Part shown: positions 55,075-64,000 of the stretch, one piece after another
Layout: every line of letters starts with the position of its first letter
Position numbering within the stretch: position 1 is the first letter of the stretch
Notes under the pieces: model-generated
Databases searched by the model: none
The model's input: the letters and a program-made list of their open reading frames with translations, nothing else
What the model was told of the DNA's origin: nothing
Position numbers and translations under genes: made by a program
Assembly (NCBI RefSeq): GCF_900106745.1
Contig: NZ_FNNV01000006.1
Location: 234,755 to 298,754, forward strand
Length of the DNA: 64,000 nt
Direction: 5' to 3'
From: Paenibacillus sp. CF384
GTDB lineage: Bacteria > Bacillota > Bacilli > Paenibacillales > Paenibacillaceae

Positions 55075-56694
55075 TCAACGTACCGCCCGTTCCCGATACT
55101 CCTGAGGGGTCATATTGGAATGCGCCTTAAACAGCTTGATAAAATGCGGCACGGCTTGATAACCGAGCGTCTGCGCAATTTCGTAGATTTTCTTATCGCT
55201 GCTGCGCAGCATGTAAGTTGCAAGTTCCATCCGATATTTTAGAATATAATCGCTTAGATTCGTGCCGGTTTCCGTCCGATAGGCTCTTGATAAATACGCA
55301 GGGTGTAAGCCAATGTGCGCCGCAACCGTCTGCAGCGACAGGCTGCCATTCATATTCTGCTCCACATACAGATGTACCTTATCCCTCAGGCTGACCTTCT
55401 GCTTCTCTGCTTGATCGCCAAACAGCTCTTGAATACTTCGAAAGAGGAAATATGCCCACCTCTCCAGCTGCGCTAAGGAAGGAGCCGCAGGCATAAGGCC
55501 GAAGGTAGAGCTTCCAAGCTCGCTCAGCAGCTTTCCCTTCTTATGCGCCATATACTGATAAGCCCCTGCGATCGTAAAATACGCTTCATTCGCATATTCC
55601 GGCGGGTAATGAACACTTCGCAATTCATTGAAAATCTCACTCAGCTTCTTATCCGCTCCGGCCCAATTCCCGGTATCGAGCAAATGCAGCAGCAGCGGCG
55701 GCTTATACAGGGACGTCATATTCCCGATTGCCGGCGTGTCCGGCCCATCATCCACGCGCATAAACACACTATGCCGACTATCCTTCTCAATTGTCCGCAT
55801 CCCGTTCACGATCATTCGGTATTGCTTGGGCAATCCCTCCGGAAAGGCTGTCCCATTCACGGCCACCGCAACGGACAAGCTGTTGTTCAGCAGTGATTCC
55901 GCCTTCTTCTTGAGCTTGGCTGCTCGGCAATCGAGTGCAGAGCGGTCCATCCCTGTGAATGTGCCGTCTCTACTCCCGACCGGCGAGGCGATACATACAA
56001 GATATTCATTCTGATCCAAGCAGAACCATAGATGAAACGCATCATGAAACACTTCCTCCGCCATATTCATGACCGCATATTCAATGAGCGCTCGATCCAT
56101 TCGTCTATAGTCCTGCATTCGCCCTTCCAGTCGTATGACGAACATGCCGATATCCTGCCCAGACGAGAAAGGCAGCTCCATCATGGATAATTTCCGCTCA
56201 AGCTCCGCATCTGCTACGCGTCCATCGCTTAATAGCTTGCTTAGCAGCTCACTGCGGAGGGTTGGCAGGTTCTCTCTGTAAGCATACACACTGCGCTGCT
56301 GCTGATTATGCACCTTCAGCTCATCAGCAATCTCGTCGATGAGTTTTTCCAGCTTCGAGCGAAGCTGCTCCGGGTTTACCGGCTTCATGAGATAGCCCGA
56401 AGTGTTAAACGGTACGATACTTTGCGCGTATTCGAAATCCGCATACCCCGACAGAACGATCAATTTCACTTTCTGATTCGTTCTTCTAATCTCTTGGATT
56501 AATTCAACGCCGCTCATCTCCGGCATCCGAATATCCGTAATGACAAGCTGAATCGAATGCTCTCGGAATATCGCTAGCGCCTCTTCGCCTGAGAACGCCT
56601 TATGAATACGCTCAATTCCGAGCTCCTCCTTCGGTATCGTGGCCGCAATGCTATCCACCTGAGAAGGGATGTCGTCGACGATCAGGATTTCAAT
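55075..56694 (-). CDS. Response regulator with AraC output domain; non-standard start codon
   Basis: The product has about 540 residues. The receiver begins IEILIVDDIPSQ with the acidic pair, the phospho-Asp is in LVITDIRMPEMSG, and LIVLSGYADF and GYLMKPVN follow. The AraC domain lies at the C-terminus (LSLQTVAAHIGLHPAYLSRA, IYEIAQTLGYQAVPHFIKLF). No ATG, GTG or TTG is in frame before the receiver: translation must start at ATT 56694 or ATC 56697, after GGGAGG, overlapping the kinase stop. The first in-frame GTG (56658) would delete strand 1 and the acidic pair. Confidence 0.88.
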   Translation of the reverse strand: MEILIVDDIPSQVDSIAATIPKEELGIERIHKAFSGEEALAIFREHSIQLVITDIRMPEMSGVELIQEIRRTNQKVKLIVLSGYADFEYAQSIVPFNTSGYLMKPVNPEQLRSKLEKLIDEIADELKVHNQQQRSVYAYRENLPTLRSELLSKLLSDGRVADAELERKLSMMELPFSSGQDIGMFVIRLEGRMQDYRRMDRALIEYAVMNMAEEVFHDAFHLWFCLDQNEYLVCIASPVGSRDGTFTGMDRSALDCRAAKLKKKAESLLNNSLSVAVAVNGTAFPEGLPKQYRMIVNGMRTIEKDSRHSVFMRVDDGPDTPAIGNMTSLYKPPLLLHLLDTGNWAGADKKLSEIFNELRSVHYPPEYANEAYFTIAGAYQYMAHKKGKLLSELGSSTFGLMPAAPSLAQLERWAYFLFRSIQELFGDQAEKQKVSLRDKVHLYVEQNMNGSLSLQTVAAHIGLHPAYLSRAYRTETGTNLSDYILKYRMELATYMLRSSDKKIYEIAQTLGYQAVPHFIKLFKAHSNMTPQEYRERAVR

Positions 56695-58456
56695 GATGGG
56701 ATTCGCCTCCCTCTTTGATAATGACTAGCCGTGCACGCAATCCGCCTAAAGCAGAGTGATCGATATGCAATCCCGATAGCGGGCCAAAATAATGCCGCAA
56801 GCGCTGATGCACATTCCATAATCCGAGACTCTGCAACGCCGTGGATTGCTGAAGGGAGCTGCGGAGAGCCGCAAGCGCCTCCTGCTTCATGCCGATTCCA
56901 TTGTCTTCAACCGCAAGCTCGCAGCCGTTCTCCGTCCGATAGCCGGAGATGATAATTCGGCATTCGCCTTTCCTTCCACCCATACCATGCACGATGGCAT
57001 TCTCTACTAGCGGCTGGAGGAGAAGCCGCGGCAGGAGAAGCTGCATCATGCCTTCTTCAATATGTTCATCGTAGCGAAGCCGTTCCGACTGCATCCGGTG
57101 AATTTCCAAGTAATTGCGAAGCAGATCCATCTCTTCCGCGAGGAAGGTGAGCTGCTGCTCCGTCTTCGTCGTATAGCGATAATATTGGCTTAGATGCTGG
57201 GTGAAAGCGACAATCGCTTTCGTCCTGTCCAGCTGCGCCATACTTTGAATATAGGCAAAATTATTATATAAAAAATGCGGATTAATCTGAGCTTGCAGAT
57301 GTTTCAGTGAGGATTCCTTCGCACGAAGCTCCTCGATATAAACCTTATCAATTAACGTTTGGATATCGTCCGACATCAAGTTAAACTGTTCGATTAAATA
57401 ATGGAATTCATTCTGCGGCTCGCGTTCGATGCGATGTCCATATTCACCGCGGCGCAGCGACTTCACCGCGCGAATTAACTCATAGATCGGCCTTTGTACA
57501 TTCCGATACAGCAGTGCCGCAGCTGCCACACCAAGCACCAGCAGCAGTAGTCCTGCACCATAGAAAATCCGTTTGCTCTGATCAATCGGCTGCAGCACCT
57601 TCTTCATCGGCACAAAATCAACCAAATACCAGCCTAATGCAGCAGATGCCGCATAGTTAACCAGATAAGGCTCATCGTGAAACGTAATCTTAATAGAGCC
57701 TTCTTTATTGCGCGCATTCTGTTTCAGTGCAGCGAATTGACGAGTCATCTCTCCGATCAACTGCTTATCCGAATCATGTGTTTGAATGGTTTCGAATCCG
57801 GGATTATATAAGAAAGGCTTGCCGCCGCTTCCCTGCATGAACCGCTCCAGCATGTTGACCAGATTCTCCGTCGAGAAAGTAACTTCTACATATAAATTAG
57901 GATTCTCCGGCTTTCCGAGCGGAGTAAACGGCAGAATCAAATGGCGCACGAACGCCTTCTCTTCTCCCCGTTCCGTCTCGATAAGTCGATAATCCCAGTA
58001 GTCTTGGACCGCGTTCTCGAAATAAGCTTCATTGTACTCTTCCATCCAATTGGTCGATACCGCTATACCCGACGGCGGCGAGAAGACAGTCAGTTTATTG
58101 GTCCAGGCTAAGGTCGTCGACTGCATATCGAGCTTCTCCTGCAGCAGCTTCTTGGCTTCCAGCCTCGAATAGGTTTGCACGTTGGAGGATCGGAACTGCA
58201 GCTGAACCACATCCGGTTCTCTGGCGATGACGAATGCTGCTCTCCACAGGCGATCTACCTCCGTATCCATCTGATCGACAAAGAAACGGAGCCGATTCAG
58301 GTTCACCTGAAGCAGCTCTCGTTCCACGACGCCCGTGCTTATTTTGTTAGAAGAGTTATACATCATCACGATTGGAACAAGCAGGAGCACGATGACGATC
58401 ATAATCTTGGTGAAAATATTAACTCTGCCGCCTACGGCACGTCCGAATTTCATCAT
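56690..58456 (-). CDS. Sensor histidine kinase (YesM-like)
   Basis: The product has 588 residues. Membrane helices are near 17-35 (IMIVIVLLLVPIVMMY) and 300 (GAGLLLLVLGVAAAALLYR), with an extracellular sensor between them. The phospho-His is in QINPHFLYNNFAYIQ and the ATP-binding region is LQPLVENAIVHGMGG. It lies downstream of an ABC importer and overlaps its response regulator by a few bases. Confidence 0.93.
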   Translation of the reverse strand: MMKFGRAVGGRVNIFTKIMIVIVLLLVPIVMMYNSSNKISTGVVERELLQVNLNRLRFFVDQMDTEVDRLWRAAFVIAREPDVVQLQFRSSNVQTYSRLEAKKLLQEKLDMQSTTLAWTNKLTVFSPPSGIAVSTNWMEEYNEAYFENAVQDYWDYRLIETERGEEKAFVRHLILPFTPLGKPENPNLYVEVTFSTENLVNMLERFMQGSGGKPFLYNPGFETIQTHDSDKQLIGEMTRQFAALKQNARNKEGSIKITFHDEPYLVNYAASAALGWYLVDFVPMKKVLQPIDQSKRIFYGAGLLLLVLGVAAAALLYRNVQRPIYELIRAVKSLRRGEYGHRIEREPQNEFHYLIEQFNLMSDDIQTLIDKVYIEELRAKESSLKHLQAQINPHFLYNNFAYIQSMAQLDRTKAIVAFTQHLSQYYRYTTKTEQQLTFLAEEMDLLRNYLEIHRMQSERLRYDEHIEEGMMQLLLPRLLLQPLVENAIVHGMGGRKGECRIIISGYRTENGCELAVEDNGIGMKQEALAALRSSLQQSTALQSLGLWNVHQRLRHYFGPLSGLHIDHSALGGLRARLVIIKEGGESHH

Positions 58457-58502
58457 GGCATGGTCACCGTCCGATTCCGTTCCTCTTTGGCCTGATCATC
58501 GA

Positions 58503-59381
58503 TTAGGATTTTACAGAACCGAGCACGATCCCTTTGACAAAATACTTCTGCAGGAACGGATACACCATCAGAATCGGCAGTGCGCCGATGAAGATTTGCG
58601 CGGCTTTAACCGTTCGGTTCGAGAAGTTGGCTATCGACTCCGTCGATACGCCAATACGGGATAAGTTGTCGCTGACAATCATGGAATGCAGATACGAGGC
58701 TAGCGGGTAGCCATCCGGCTTCGACATATAGATGATGCCATCAAACCAAGAGTTCCAGTGGGATACCATCGTGAACAACGATAATGTAGCTATAGATGGC
58801 ATGGATACCGGTAAATAGACACTCCATAGTACACGCAAATGACCAGCACCATCGATATAAGCCGCTTCTTCTAAGTCCTGGGGAATGGTGCGGAAGAAGT
58901 TGAGCATGAGGATCATATTCCACACACTTACCGCTCCGGGCAATACGAGCGCCCAGATGCTATCCAGCAGATGAAGCTTGCTGATGACGATATACGAAGG
59001 AATGAGGCCTCCTGAGAATAACATCGTGAAGACGAAGACCCACGTGTACACTTGACGCCCAGGGAAACGAAGGCTTGTTTTCGACAAACTGTAGGACGCC
59101 ATCGTAATGACAGCCATGGAAATGACCGTACCCAGTATCGTACGCTCTGCGCCGATCCACATCGCCAATAGAAATTTCTCATTGGCCAATGTCTTCGCAT
59201 AAGCGTCCAACGTAAAGCCGATCGGCCAGAAATTGACGATATTCGCCGTAGCAGCGGCACGCGAACTGAAGGACACCGCAAAGACGTGAATCAATGGAAG
59301 AATACAGAGAATGCCGAGTAAACTCAGCAGAATGTTATTGGAAATCGCAAACGCAGCGTAACCTCGGGAGCGAAATTTCAT
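58503..59381 (-). CDS. Carbohydrate ABC transporter permease (CUT1, LplC-like)
   Basis: The product has 292 residues, six membrane helices and the EAA loop EEAAYIDGAGHLRVLW. The C-terminal GIVLGSVKS is typical. AAAGGAGG precedes the ATG. It forms a permease pair with the gene 12 bases upstream. Confidence 0.92.
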   Translation of the reverse strand: MKFRSRGYAAFAISNNILLSLLGILCILPLIHVFAVSFSSRAAATANIVNFWPIGFTLDAYAKTLANEKFLLAMWIGAERTILGTVISMAVITMASYSLSKTSLRFPGRQVYTWVFVFTMLFSGGLIPSYIVISKLHLLDSIWALVLPGAVSVWNMILMLNFFRTIPQDLEEAAYIDGAGHLRVLWSVYLPVSMPSIATLSLFTMVSHWNSWFDGIIYMSKPDGYPLASYLHSMIVSDNLSRIGVSTESIANFSNRTVKAAQIFIGALPILMVYPFLQKYFVKGIVLGSVKS

Positions 59382-59393
59382 TACGGGCCTCCT

Positions 59394-60290
59394 TTAGAAG
59401 ATTCGGTAGTTGGCTAGCTTGTACGCCAATCTGTAGCTGACAATAATCAAGATGAAGCCGATCACCGACTTGAATAGCCCCACGGCCGTACCAAAGCTGA
59501 ATTGACCATTGTTCAAGCCCACGCGGTAAACGAACGTATCAATAATGTCACCATGCGAGAAAACAAGCGGATTGTAGAGATTTAAGATTTGATCGAAGCC
59601 CGCATCCAAAATACGCCCAAGAGACAACGTTGCTACTACGATAACGATAGGCAGTATGAGTGGTATGGATATGTAAATGACTTGCTGCCAACGGGTGGCC
59701 CCGTCAATCTCTGCCGCTTCATATAAAGCCGGATTGATGCCAACGAGCGTAGCGAGGAAGATAATCGCCGAGAAGCCGAATTCCTTCCATACGTCACTGA
59801 TAATGACGGTAACTCGGAACCACTGGCCATCGCCCAGGAAGAAGATGCTCTTCCCGCCGAACGCTTCGATCAGCCGATTCACGATTCCGCCATCCGTAGA
59901 CAGAATATCGATCATGATCCCGCCGAGGATTACCCAAGACAAGAAGTGGGGCAAATAGACAAGTGTCTGTAGAATTCGTTTGAAGTAGGTTTTGGCAACT
60001 TCGTTAAGCAGAAGCGCAAAAATAATCGGGATAAACAAGTTAATCACTAGTTTAAATGATGCAATTATTAGCGTGTTCCAGATGACCTGCTTACTGTCCG
60101 GATATTCAAACAACGTGCGGAAATGCTCCAGTCCGACCCATGCCGACTTGGTGATGCCAAGCCATGGCTGATAGTCTTCGAAAGCAATAATGACGCCGAA
60201 TAACGGAATGTAATTAAAAATGATGCATAACACTAACGCAGGCAACACCAATAAATGAAACGGCCATGTCTTCCTCCAATATGACGCCAC
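59394..60290 (-). CDS. Carbohydrate ABC transporter permease (CUT1, LplB-like)
   Basis: The product has 298 residues, six membrane helices (LLVLPALVLCIIFNYIPLFG first) and the EAA loop LYEAAEIDGATRWQQV. The start is GTG with GGAAGGATG upstream. No ATPase gene is nearby. Confidence 0.92.
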   Translation of the reverse strand: MASYWRKTWPFHLLVLPALVLCIIFNYIPLFGVIIAFEDYQPWLGITKSAWVGLEHFRTLFEYPDSKQVIWNTLIIASFKLVINLFIPIIFALLLNEVAKTYFKRILQTLVYLPHFLSWVILGGIMIDILSTDGGIVNRLIEAFGGKSIFFLGDGQWFRVTVIISDVWKEFGFSAIIFLATLVGINPALYEAAEIDGATRWQQVIYISIPLILPIVIVVATLSLGRILDAGFDQILNLYNPLVFSHGDIIDTFVYRVGLNNGQFSFGTAVGLFKSVIGFILIIVSYRLAYKLANYRIF

Positions 60291-60315
60291 GCTGCATCCT
60301 TCCTTTCCATAGAAA

Positions 60316-60357
60316 AACGAGGGATCGGCGACAGCTTGCAGCAGCCTCTCCCCCGTT
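60316..60357 (-). terminator. Hairpin between binding-protein and permease genes
   Basis: On the minus strand, AACGGGGGA pairs with TCCCTCGTT and is followed by TTTTC, inside the operon. It is probably a partial terminator that keeps permease expression below that of the binding protein. Confidence 0.6.
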
Positions 60358-60382
60358 AAATAACGATCTCACTTCTTGGTTG

Positions 60383-62194
60383 TTATTTGATACTATCGGC
60401 GTACCATTCGTTCACTTCTTCAGTGATCTTCTCGCCGCCATTGTCCAGCCATTGCTTAGCGAATTCATCGAAGAACTCGAGCGGCTTCTCACCGTAAATA
60501 ATCTTCAAGTAGCTCTCCGTAGCGAGTTTCTTCAGCAGCTCGCCCTTGGATTTCATCGTAGCTGTCATCGGACCGGTGAAATAGTTTTTACCTTCTTCGA
60601 TGCCTTGGTTCATCCGGACACCAGCAGCAACGATTTGCTTCTTCGCCATCTGTTTCACGTCGAACTCTCTTGTTGTCAGAGGCTCTGCGTTCGGATCGGC
60701 AAGGAATTTCTTGATCGGAGCGTCATTGGAGAACGGAATCGTTGTCGTACCGCCAATGATGCTTGCGATCATGAAACGCATATCCATCCGGCTGCCGTCT
60801 TTCAGCGGCCATTTGTCTTCCGGTACGCCTTCGTCCTTGTAGTTCCCTTTGATGATTTTACCGTCCATATTTACGTAATCGTAACCTTCGTGATAACCGT
60901 CCTTGAAGCGTGGATCGAAGTACGGATCGCCTTCTTGCTCCAGGTTTTTAGCGAAGATTTTGTTGAAGTACGCAAACCATGCTTCGATATCTTTGAAGTC
61001 TTTGTTGAACATCGTGAAGCCGCCGGTGATCGATTTCTCAGCGCGGCCAACCGTGCCGTCAGCGCCGGCCGGAAGCTCGAACGGCTCGAAATCCGCTTTT
61101 GGATTCAGCTTGGTTACATCGCTAAGCGGCCAGTCGCCCATCCAGAACGGTCCGAACATAACACCAGCTTTGCCGCTTGCAGCCATCTCGGAAGCTTTCA
61201 TTGGATCTTTGATCCCGGCTTCTTTGTCCATGTAGCCCTTGCTCATCCAATCTCTCATCGTTGTCAGGTACTTCTTCGCATCCGGATTAATCGCACCGTA
61301 GCTCAGTTTACCGTCATCGCCTAAGTTCCAGTAGCTAGTCACGTCGTACGTATTAATCATTTGCTTCGTAAATGCGCCGACAATCGCGTCCGTTTGACCC
61401 ATCCACGTCCATGGACCTTCTTTTAACGGTACTGCCAAACCGAATGTATCCGCCTTGCCGTTGCCGTCCGGATCGTTCTCGGTGAATTGTTTGAGAACGT
61501 TTTCAAGTTCAGCGATCGTTTTAGGCGGCTGCAAACCAAGTGTATCCAGCCAATCTTTACGCACCCACATGACCGTTCCTTCATCGCCCATGAAGAAGCT
61601 TGGGAGTCCGTATAGCTTGCCGTCGCGTTTGACTCCGCCTAGTGCATAGTTGTATTTCTCAAGAATCTTCTTGTATTCCGGATGCGCATATTTCTCTATC
61701 GCTTCATCCAGCGGCATGACCCGATCTGCAGAAATCAGATTCTGAACCGAATCGCCAGGTGCCGAGAATACATCCGGCAGCTTGCCGTTGCTGGAGAGCA
61801 GCAATCGAATTTTCGTATCATAATCTTCCGGTTTCGTTACGATAAAATCGAACTTAATGTCGATCCCCATGTTTTCCTTCATCCAGCGGGTATGAACGTT
61901 GTCTTCCATCGACTCTCCGGGCTTGAAGGCATTGCCCCTGGAAGCGCCATCATCTACAACCGCAGTCGTAATTGTAATCGGAGGATCGAATTTCTGGTTC
62001 CAAATATCTGCCGCCGGCTTCTCATTCGTTGCTGCTGTACCATTGTTTGCAGCTTGATTGTTCGTCGCCGTTGCCGAGGTGTTCGATGCTTCTTGATTGC
62101 TGTTGTTGTTGTCGGAACATGCAGCAAGCGTTGGAAGCATGCCAAGCACGAGTGAGAGCGTAACGCCTTTTGCTAGCTTTGCATACCGTTTCAT
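60383..62194 (-). CDS. Extracellular sugar-binding lipoprotein of ABC transporter
   Basis: The product has 603 residues. The lipobox LAAC has Cys26, and an Asn/Thr-rich linker follows. Binding-protein features include KLPDVFSAPGDSVQNLIS and LYGLPSFFMGDEGTVMWVRK. It heads an operon with two permeases, a kinase and a response regulator. Substrate is not predictable, but LplA-type proteins bind oligosaccharides. Confidence 0.92.
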   Translation of the reverse strand: MKRYAKLAKGVTLSLVLGMLPTLAACSDNNNSNQEASNTSATATNNQAANNGTAATNEKPAADIWNQKFDPPITITTAVVDDGASRGNAFKPGESMEDNVHTRWMKENMGIDIKFDFIVTKPEDYDTKIRLLLSSNGKLPDVFSAPGDSVQNLISADRVMPLDEAIEKYAHPEYKKILEKYNYALGGVKRDGKLYGLPSFFMGDEGTVMWVRKDWLDTLGLQPPKTIAELENVLKQFTENDPDGNGKADTFGLAVPLKEGPWTWMGQTDAIVGAFTKQMINTYDVTSYWNLGDDGKLSYGAINPDAKKYLTTMRDWMSKGYMDKEAGIKDPMKASEMAASGKAGVMFGPFWMGDWPLSDVTKLNPKADFEPFELPAGADGTVGRAEKSITGGFTMFNKDFKDIEAWFAYFNKIFAKNLEQEGDPYFDPRFKDGYHEGYDYVNMDGKIIKGNYKDEGVPEDKWPLKDGSRMDMRFMIASIIGGTTTIPFSNDAPIKKFLADPNAEPLTTREFDVKQMAKKQIVAAGVRMNQGIEEGKNYFTGPMTATMKSKGELLKKLATESYLKIIYGEKPLEFFDEFAKQWLDNGGEKITEEVNEWYADSIK

Positions 62195-62324
62195 GTTCTA
62201 CCCCTTTACTTTGTAGTGGTGCTTACAAGGCTAATTATAGAGGCGGCTATTTAATGTTTATATATTCCATTCTTTACTTCATATCGCAAATTGTACATTG
62301 ACACTCTTTGCCCAAAAAACATAA

Positions 62325-62362
62325 AAAACCATGCTCTGACTCCTCATCAGCAGCATGGTTTT
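62325..62362 (-). terminator. Terminator of the MFS transporter
   Basis: AAAACCATGCT pairs with AGCATGGTTTT, with TTTTATG on the minus strand after the stem. It lies 29 bases after the stop. Confidence 0.85.
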
Positions 62363-62390
62363 CCAGTTTGTATATAGATGCAATCAACCT

Positions 62391-63638
62391 TTAACCTGAT
62401 ATAGAGCTGTGAACGGTGGTGCGTGAGGTTCTTCTTGCATAAAGGATCATCATCATTACGCTAATCAGAAACGCCACTACGATAAAGACAAGCGGGAACT
62501 TTGCATTGATCGTATACGTCCATCCGCCGAGTATCCCCGCAGGAAACGTGAAAATCAATATAAGTACGCCCAGTATGGAGAATACTTTCGCTCTGTTATC
62601 GTCATCGATCGCATTCTGTATGGAGGACTCCAGATAAGGGCTGGCCAGCAGTCCGCCGATCGCCATTAGAACCGTGCTAATGATCGTTGCCGTAATATTC
62701 TCCGGCCCCGTTGTCAGCAGCATGACGAACGATACCGCCGAAATCAAGAAGCCCACGATCATATACTGATTGGCGAGGCGCTCTTTGAGTCTTGGTGTAG
62801 CGACCATCAGAAATAAGATCATAGCAGCCGATGAAATCGCCGGGAAGATCGAGATGATCGAATCATTGATATGCAGGGCATCCACCCAATACACAGACAA
62901 GTACGTATTGCGTAGTGTCATTTGAAAATTGAACAGGATGTATACGCCGAAAATAATCATGAGTGCTTTATTCGCAAGGATCATCTTCATAACATCTTTG
63001 TATTCCGTGATCGTATCCTTAAGGCTCACTGTAGAACTTTCTTGCATCTTCTTGATTCCGATGGCCGTCTCGTGTGTAGTGAAATGACGCACAATCATCA
63101 TAATGGTCATCCCGATGAAGGCAATTACATACATCATGCGCATGGCAGGCACTAATGTGAATTGACTGACTAGCAAACCGCCAAGCGGTGCGAACAAACC
63201 GCCGATTACACCGATAAACATAAGAATCGTAAACACGATGGAACGATCCTTTGGATCCGTGTCCTCGACGAGCAGACAATACCAAGCGGTCGTAGGCACA
63301 CGTTGAAAGCTGTTCACGACAGCAGCAATCAAGAAGAACCAGAAATTTTGCGATACCGCCCAAATCAATGTCGCCACACTCCAACTGATTAAGTCATAAA
63401 CGAGCAGCGCGCGCCGCCTGCCCATTTTGTCAGTTAAGTGACCGCTGATCAGAGAGGTGAAAATTTGCATGGCCATTCCGATGGAAGTAATGAGTCCGAT
63501 CTGCGTTTCACTTACTCCCAGCTCGAGCATATAGATCGAGGCATAGGTCATGTACATGTTAAACGGGATTAGAAACAGCGGCTCATAGAGCAGGCAATTC
63601 CTCGCATTCCCTTGAATTCTTCTCCACACACGCGGCAT
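62391..63638 (-). CDS. Major facilitator superfamily transporter
   Basis: The product has 415 residues and about 12 membrane helices. The conserved MFS loop between helices 2 and 3 is GHLTDKMGRRRALL. Domains are split by a charged middle loop (KKMQESSTVSLKDTITEYKD). The substrate is unknown; two cre-like sites upstream suggest a sugar or catabolite-controlled solute. Confidence 0.9.
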   Translation of the reverse strand: MPRVWRRIQGNARNCLLYEPLFLIPFNMYMTYASIYMLELGVSETQIGLITSIGMAMQIFTSLISGHLTDKMGRRRALLVYDLISWSVATLIWAVSQNFWFFLIAAVVNSFQRVPTTAWYCLLVEDTDPKDRSIVFTILMFIGVIGGLFAPLGGLLVSQFTLVPAMRMMYVIAFIGMTIMMIVRHFTTHETAIGIKKMQESSTVSLKDTITEYKDVMKMILANKALMIIFGVYILFNFQMTLRNTYLSVYWVDALHINDSIISIFPAISSAAMILFLMVATPRLKERLANQYMIVGFLISAVSFVMLLTTGPENITATIISTVLMAIGGLLASPYLESSIQNAIDDDNRAKVFSILGVLILIFTFPAGILGGWTYTINAKFPLVFIVVAFLISVMMMILYARRTSRTTVHSSISG

Positions 63639-63701
63639 CCCCTTGATCTGCTTCCCAGTAGTTTTGAAATGATGGCATCGATCGATATTATCCCATCATG
63701 A

Positions 63702-63729
63702 TGTAAGCGTTATGATGTAAGCGTTCTCT
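63702..63729. promoter_or_regulatory. Two tandem cre-like (CcpA) sites
   Basis: TGTAAGCGTTATGA (63702-63715) and TGTAAGCGTTCTCT (63716-63729) each match the CcpA consensus with one mismatch. They arise from a perfect 14-base tandem repeat (63698-63725) upstream of the MFS gene. No rRNA or coding sequence lies here. Confidence 0.55.
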
Positions 63730-63774
63730 GAAAGGTGTTCGAACTTCAAGGTACCATATCCTTTGTTTTCGCAC

Positions 63775-63811
63775 AACAAAAAACCGACCCCATTGAATAA
63801 GGTCGGTTCTT
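63775..63811 (-). terminator. Terminator of the rRNA operon
   Basis: AAACCGACC (63781-63789) pairs with GGTCGGTT (63801-63808), followed on the minus strand by TTTTTTGTTG. It lies about 110 bases after the 23S end. Confidence 0.85.
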
Positions 63812-63913
63812 TATGTAATGGCGGCTTGCGCCTTGAAAACTGGATACGAACCTTTGCGAAGGTCTTAATTAGCTGATGTTGTTCCGAAGTTGAACATCCG
63901 AGTAGATGTTCGT

Positions 63914-64000
63914 AGGATAAGCCCTCGACCGATTAGTATTCGTCAGCTGCATGCATTGCTGCACTTCCACCTCGAACCTATCAACCTGGTCGTCTTCCAG
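63914..64000 (-). rRNA. 23S ribosomal RNA, 3' end (continues outside window)
   Basis: The reverse complement carries the conserved 23S terminus: GACGACCAGGTTGATAGG, GTTCGAGGTGGAAG, GCTGACGAATACTAATCGG and TCGAGGGCTTATCC. The boundary near 63914 is approximate. The 63812-63913 stretch has CCTTGAAAACTGGATAC in sense-strand spacer form but no 5S rRNA sequence. Confidence 0.92.

Noticed and set aside
60266..61324. 352-codon plus-strand open frame
   Set aside because: Antisense to the binding-protein gene, with no recognisable motif.

Overview
The window looks like a chromosomal segment of a Paenibacillus-type endospore-forming Firmicute. The reasons are strong GGAGG ribosome-binding sites, repeated YesM/YesN-type two-component systems beside LplB/LplC-type sugar permeases with no ATPase gene, a SAM-I riboswitch, AraC/cupin regulators in front of sugar operons, a sigK gene split by an excisable element, and a 23S rRNA 3' end at the right edge. 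Species cannot be named from sequence alone.

Layout. 1-7.1 kb: LacI regulator (partial) divergent from a large clan-A glycosidase, then an XRE-TPR regulator, a nitroreductase and a 21-copy, 51/52-bp tandem array. 7.1-21 kb: sugar-catabolism operons (TIM-barrel isomerases, Gfo/Idh/MocA and SDR dehydrogenases, aldo/keto reductases, a PhyH dioxygenase, a molybdopterin oxidoreductase) with AraC regulators. 21-23.4 kb: a SAM-I riboswitch in front of an unrecognised small protein, an intergenic repeat cluster and a polysaccharide deacetylase. 23.6-33.6 kb: a glycan-uptake locus with a secreted propeller/ricin-lectin protein, sensor kinase, response regulator, lipoprotein binding protein, two permeases and a cytosolic homologue of the secreted protein. 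33.7-37.4 kb: a PhyH protein, and a nucleoside hydrolase/ribokinase/AraC operon. 37.5-42.8 kb: a 1752-residue protein of unknown function.

43-49 kb is the most remarkable part. The sporulation sigma factor gene sigK (minus strand) is split by a 5269-bp element whose ends share a TCAA core flanked by 16-bp inverted repeats (14/16 identical). Removing the element restores an unbroken 233-codon sigK. The element encodes a large serine recombinase, a 52-residue candidate directionality factor, an AraC regulator, a sulfatase, and a second complete sigK. That second sigK starts about 50 bp inside the element edge, has no visible promoter of its own, and is placed to be read from the host sigK promoter. 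The insertion therefore seems to bring a replacement for the gene it breaks.

49-64 kb: an altronate/galactarate-type dehydratase in two subunits with a dehydrogenase and a divergent AraC regulator, another dehydrogenase, the YhaM exoribonuclease, a second ABC importer operon ending in its own kinase/regulator pair (the regulator apparently starts on ATT or ATC), an MFS transporter behind two tandem cre-like sites, and the 3' end of a 23S rRNA gene with no 5S gene after it.
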